A stretch of DNA of 41,710 bases from positions 1-41,710 of the forward strand of contig UQOH01000009.1 in NCBI GenBank assembly GCA_900542625.1. The letters run 5' to 3'. Shown piece after piece: positions 38,852 through 41,710 of this stretch. The position numbers were made by a program, and so were the translations under genes. The notes below the pieces were generated by a model. The model worked only from the letters and a program-made list of their open reading frames with translations. It had not been told where the DNA came from and searched no databases. Each line of letters starts with the position of its first letter. The first letter of the stretch is position 1. The stretch comes from an uncultured Fusobacterium sp. (GTDB taxonomy: Bacteria; Fusobacteriota; Fusobacteriia; Fusobacteriales; Fusobacteriaceae).

Positions 38852-39997
38852 TTATTTTAAAAGGTTTCCTGCAATTACCATTCTTTGAACTTCTGATGTT
38901 CCTTCATAGATTTCAGTTATCTTAGCATCTCTCATCATTCTTTCAACTGGATATTCTCTTGTGTATCCATATCCACCGTGGAATTGAACTGCTTTAGTTG
39001 TTACTTCCATAGCTACTTCAGCTGCATATAATTTTGCTCTTGCTGCGTCTATGCTGTATGGTAAGTGGTTGCTTTCTCTCCAAGCTGCTTTGTAAACAAG
39101 AAGTCTAGCTGCTTCAACTTTAACTTCAAGGTCAGCTAATTGGAATTGAGTGTTTTGGAATTTTCCGATTGCTTTTCCAAATTGTTTTCTTTCTTTTACG
39201 TATGCAACAGTTTCATCTAAAGCACCTTGAGCTAATCCTAATGCTTGAGAAGCGATTCCGATTCTTCCTCCGTCAAGAGTCATCATTGCAATTTTGAATC
39301 CTTTTCCAATTTCTCCTAATAAGTTGTCTTTAGGAATTCTTGCGTCTTCAAATATTAATTCGCAAGTTGCTGATCCTCTGATTCCTAATTTTTTCTCTTT
39401 TTTACCAATTGTGAATCCTGGAGTTCCAGCTTCAATTATGAAAGATGATATTCCTTTTAATCCTTTGCTTCTGTCAGTCATAGCAAATATTACATAAACA
39501 TGAGCATATCCTGCGTTAGTTATGAATATTTTTGATCCGTTGATTACCCATTCTTGAGTAGCTTCATCGAATACAGCTGTAGTTTGTTGTCCAGCAGCGT
39601 CTGTTCCTGCGTTTGGCTCAGTAAGTCCAAATGCTCCGATCCATTCTCCGCTTGCTAATTTAGGTAAATATTTTTGTTTTTGAGCTTCTGTACCAAATTT
39701 AAGAATTGGCCAAGAACCTAAAGATGTATGAGCAGAAACAACAACTCCTGTAGTTCCGCATACTTTAGATAATTCTTCAACAGCCATAGCATACATTAAG
39801 TTGTCTGCTCCAGCTCCTCCATATTCCTTAGGAATAGGGATACCCATAAGTCCTATTTCAGCCATTTTCTTAACTGTTTCAACTGGGAATCTTTCTTCTT
39901 CATCTAGCTCTGTAGCTAAAGGTTTTACCTCTTTTTCAGCAAATTCTCTTATCATTTGTCTGAAAAGTTCATGTGTCTTAGGTACATTAAATTCCAT
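38852..39997 (-). CDS. bcd: Short-chain acyl-CoA dehydrogenase (butyryl-CoA dehydrogenase)
   Basis: 381-aa flavoprotein reducing crotonyl-CoA to butyryl-CoA, the key step of butyrate formation. Conserved segments are FGLTEPNAGTDAA, ITNAGYAHVYVI, QFHGGYGYTREYPVERMMRD and the catalytic Glu near 365 in IYEGTSEVQR. Glu in this position marks the short-chain acyl-CoA dehydrogenases. AGGAGG lies upstream. It is flanked by etfB and, upstream, thiolase; crotonase and 3-hydroxybutyryl-CoA dehydrogenase genes are not here. Confidence 0.96.
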   Translation of the reverse strand: MEFNVPKTHELFRQMIREFAEKEVKPLATELDEEERFPVETVKKMAEIGLMGIPIPKEYGGAGADNLMYAMAVEELSKVCGTTGVVVSAHTSLGSWPILKFGTEAQKQKYLPKLASGEWIGAFGLTEPNAGTDAAGQQTTAVFDEATQEWVINGSKIFITNAGYAHVYVIFAMTDRSKGLKGISSFIIEAGTPGFTIGKKEKKLGIRGSATCELIFEDARIPKDNLLGEIGKGFKIAMMTLDGGRIGIASQALGLAQGALDETVAYVKERKQFGKAIGKFQNTQFQLADLEVKVEAARLLVYKAAWRESNHLPYSIDAARAKLYAAEVAMEVTTKAVQFHGGYGYTREYPVERMMRDAKITEIYEGTSEVQRMVIAGNLLK

Positions 39998-40087
39998 TCT
40001 ACTAATCCTCCTACTAGTCGTATTAACTTTCTATTTTTTATTAAGTGTTTCTGATGATTTATCACCACTTTAAAATATATACTTAAA

Positions 40088-40123
40088 TTTATTGGCAGAA
40101 ACATCACTGCTCCTGCCAATAAA
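40088..40123 (-). other. Intercistronic hairpin between thl and bcd
   Basis: Minus-strand 11-bp perfect stem TTTATTGGCAG / CTGCCAATAAA (40113-40123 with 40088-40098) with a 14-nt loop. It lacks a clean T run, so it may serve as mRNA processing/stability element or partial terminator. The 147-nt gap from thl to bcd otherwise holds no ORF and no strong promoter. Confidence 0.7.
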
Positions 40124-40144
40124 CAGTTAAGTCTTTAGTTGCAG

Positions 40145-41350
40145 CTATATTCTTTTTATGATTATAGAAGCTCCCATTCCTCCACCGATACATAAAGTTG
40201 CTAATCCGTAAGTAACTTCTCTTTTCTTCATTTCGTGAGCAAGAGTTGTAAGGATTCTGTTTCCAGATGCTCCGATAGGGTGTCCTAATGCAATAGCTCC
40301 TCCGTTTACGTTAGCTCTTTCAAGTATCCATTCTTTAGTTACTCCGTGATCTTCACATAACTGAGCAATAACTCCTAAAGATTGTGCAGCAAATGCTTCG
40401 TTTAATTCAAATAAATCTATATCTGTTAATTTTAATCCAGCTTTGTCTAATACGTTTTTGATTGCAGGAACTGGTCCCATTCCCATGATTGAAGGATCTA
40501 CTCCGCCTTGTCCTACAGCTACAATTTCAGCCATTGGTTTTAAGTTATATTTAGCTACTGCTTCTTCAGATGCTAATAATGCAACTGATGCACTGTCGTT
40601 TAATCCAGATGCGTTTCCAGCTGTAACTGTTCCATCTTTTATGAAAGCAGGTTTTAATTTAGCAAGTATTTCTGGAGTTGTTTTTCTGTTAGGATATTCG
40701 TCTCTTGCGAATAATACAGTATCTTTTTTAACTTTAACTTCTACTGGAACGATTTCATCGTCAAATCTTCCTGCATCTACAGCTGCGATAGCTTTAACTT
40801 GAGATGCATATCCGAAAGCGTCTTGCTCTTCTCTTGTAATTCCGTATTTTGCAGCAATGTTTTCAGCAGTGATTCCCATGTGGTAGTCATTGAAAGCATC
40901 TGTAAGTCCATCTGTTACCATGTGGTCTTTTAATTTTAAATCTCCCATTTTGAATCCGCTTCTTACTGATGCTGGTAAAACAAATCCTGCGTTAGACATA
41001 GATTCTACTCCTCCAGCAAGAATTAAGTTAGCTTCTCCAGCTTTGATTTGGCTGTAAGCAAGGTTTACAGATTTTAATCCACTTCCACAGATCATGTTGA
41101 TTGAGTAAGCAGGTACTTCTACTGGTACTCCACCTTTAACTGCAGCTTGTCTTCCAATTCCTTGTTTGTGTCCTGCATGTAAAACATTTCCCATTACAAC
41201 TTCATCTAAGTCAGCTGGGTTGATTCCAGTTTCTTCGATAACGTTCTTTATTACTATAGCACCTAAATCTCCAGGCTGGATTCCTTTAAGGCTTCCTAAA
41301 AAACTTCCGATAGGTGTTCTTTTTGCTGTTACTAAAAATACTTTTGACAT
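40145..41350 (-). CDS. thlA: Acetyl-CoA acetyltransferase (thiolase)
   Basis: 401-aa biosynthetic-type thiolase condensing two acetyl-CoA to acetoacetyl-CoA. The nucleophile is C88 (NMICGSGLKSV), with His in ALGHPIGASG and the second Cys in LCIGGGMG. Starts MSKVFLVTAKRTPIGSF. AGGAGG lies upstream. First gene of thl-bcd-etfB-etfA, expressed from the promoter at 41460-41488 with a ~100-nt leader. Confidence 0.96.
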   Translation of the reverse strand: MSKVFLVTAKRTPIGSFLGSLKGIQPGDLGAIVIKNVIEETGINPADLDEVVMGNVLHAGHKQGIGRQAAVKGGVPVEVPAYSINMICGSGLKSVNLAYSQIKAGEANLILAGGVESMSNAGFVLPASVRSGFKMGDLKLKDHMVTDGLTDAFNDYHMGITAENIAAKYGITREEQDAFGYASQVKAIAAVDAGRFDDEIVPVEVKVKKDTVLFARDEYPNRKTTPEILAKLKPAFIKDGTVTAGNASGLNDSASVALLASEEAVAKYNLKPMAEIVAVGQGGVDPSIMGMGPVPAIKNVLDKAGLKLTDIDLFELNEAFAAQSLGVIAQLCEDHGVTKEWILERANVNGGAIALGHPIGASGNRILTTLAHEMKKREVTYGLATLCIGGGMGASIIIKRI

Positions 41351-41459
41351 TAAATTTCCTCCTGTTCATAAAAATAATTTTTGTATTAAATATGGTTAAA
41401 AAATAAAAATTATAAACTCGCATTATTAAAAATCTTTATATTTCTTTAACTCTATACTT

Positions 41460-41488
41460 TTTATACTTCTTTAATGGGTCTAAGTCAA
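41460..41488 (-). promoter_or_regulatory. Promoter of thl-bcd-etfB-etfA
   Basis: Minus strand: -35 TTGACT (41483-41488), 17-nt spacer, -10 TATAAA (41460-41465). The leader to the ATG is about 100 nt. Confidence 0.8.
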
Positions 41489-41512
41489 GTTTTTCCTAAA
41501 AAAAGAAATTTT

Positions 41513-41530
41513 TTGATAACTTTTTTATCA
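41513..41530. promoter_or_regulatory. Rex-like inverted repeat upstream of the thl promoter
   Basis: TTGATAA-CTTT-TTTATCA has the 7-4-7 layout of Rex operators (consensus TTGTTAA-N4-TTAACAA), with changes inside each half. It lies about 25 bp upstream of the -35. Rex commonly controls butyrate genes according to NADH/NAD+, so this is a plausible but unproven site. Confidence 0.35.
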
Positions 41531-41710
41531 TTTACTGAGCATTTTTTAGCAGAAAAATCATCTTCTTTTTCTTCAAGCAATTTTACCCCATTATTATATC
41601 CTAATTATAGTCTAAAATCTTATATTTTAAAAATATATTATATATATACTTTTAGAAAAAATTTTTTTATTTTGTATGCGTTCATAATTTTTCTTTTATT
41701 TTTCAATGCT

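Larger units (their letters stand above)
41351..41710. other. Upstream region of thl up to the window edge
   Basis: About 360 bp without a credible gene, extremely AT-rich. It holds the thl promoter (41460-41488), a ~100-nt leader, and a TTGATAA-N4-TTTATCA inverted repeat (41513-41530). From 41590 on it is mostly A/T runs. The final 23 bases closely resemble 29452-29474. No tRNA, terminator or plus-strand start was recognised. Confidence 0.55.

Overview
The window is a chromosomal segment of a low-GC, diderm, fermentative anaerobe, most probably a Fusobacterium. The 5' end of a 16S rRNA gene at the left edge reads as fusobacterial (anti-sense, positions 1-275). The gene content agrees: a butyrate-forming thiolase/butyryl-CoA dehydrogenase/Etf set, HydF, ferredoxin-type proteins, an OmpA-like lipoprotein and strongly AT-biased codons. 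I cannot name the species. Most of the window is core housekeeping. There is no prophage, transposase or CRISPR array.

Layout. 1-448: 16S rRNA 5' end with leader and promoter (minus). 623-8630 (minus): D,D-carboxypeptidase; the nifS-nifU Fe-S pair behind its own promoter; an MBL-fold hydrolase; nth; a GNAT acetyltransferase; tyrS with an unusual leader; a patatin-like lipase; and a cold-shock protein. 8748-11949 (minus): the translation operon rpsB-tsf-pyrH-frr with a folded rpsB leader. 11992-14986 (plus): hydF, an LDH/HicDH-type dehydrogenase and a flavodoxin-ferredoxin fusion, convergent with a large FAD-dependent dehydrogenase (15040-16620, minus). 16708-27541 (minus): a run of DUF1694-murA-rlmB-sigH-like-leuS-adk-map-infA-rpmJ-rpsM-rpsK-rpsD-rpoA-rplQ, with a structured 160-nt spacer before rpsM. 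27570-28800 (plus): an exported multi-domain protein. 28857-29410 (minus): a six-tRNA operon (Pro-Gly-Arg-His-Lys-Leu). 29487-30311 (plus): an OmpA lipoprotein, convergent with a MATE exporter. 31827-36030 (plus): RpiR regulator, rpiA, Gfo/Idh oxidoreductase and FGGY kinase, a small sugar-catabolic cluster with two operator-like repeats. 36120-36806 (minus): AlkD-type DNA glycosylase. 36965-41488 (minus): thl-bcd-etfB-etfA.

The most interesting signal is the 311-bp gap upstream of tyrS. It contains a sigma70-type promoter, a good Shine-Dalgarno and a 17-codon ORF (MVTLKNVFLTASYYYCR) with three consecutive Tyr codons. Overlapping hairpins and an intrinsic terminator follow, just before tyrS. 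This looks like a tyrosine leader-peptide attenuator in a place where a T-box would usually be expected. Secondary signals are two candidate ribosomal-protein autoregulatory leaders (before rpsB and rpsM), a ~228-bp near-palindromic repeat with a shorter relative elsewhere, a duplicated promoter module before nifS, paired RpiR-type operators, and a Rex-like inverted repeat upstream of the thiolase promoter.
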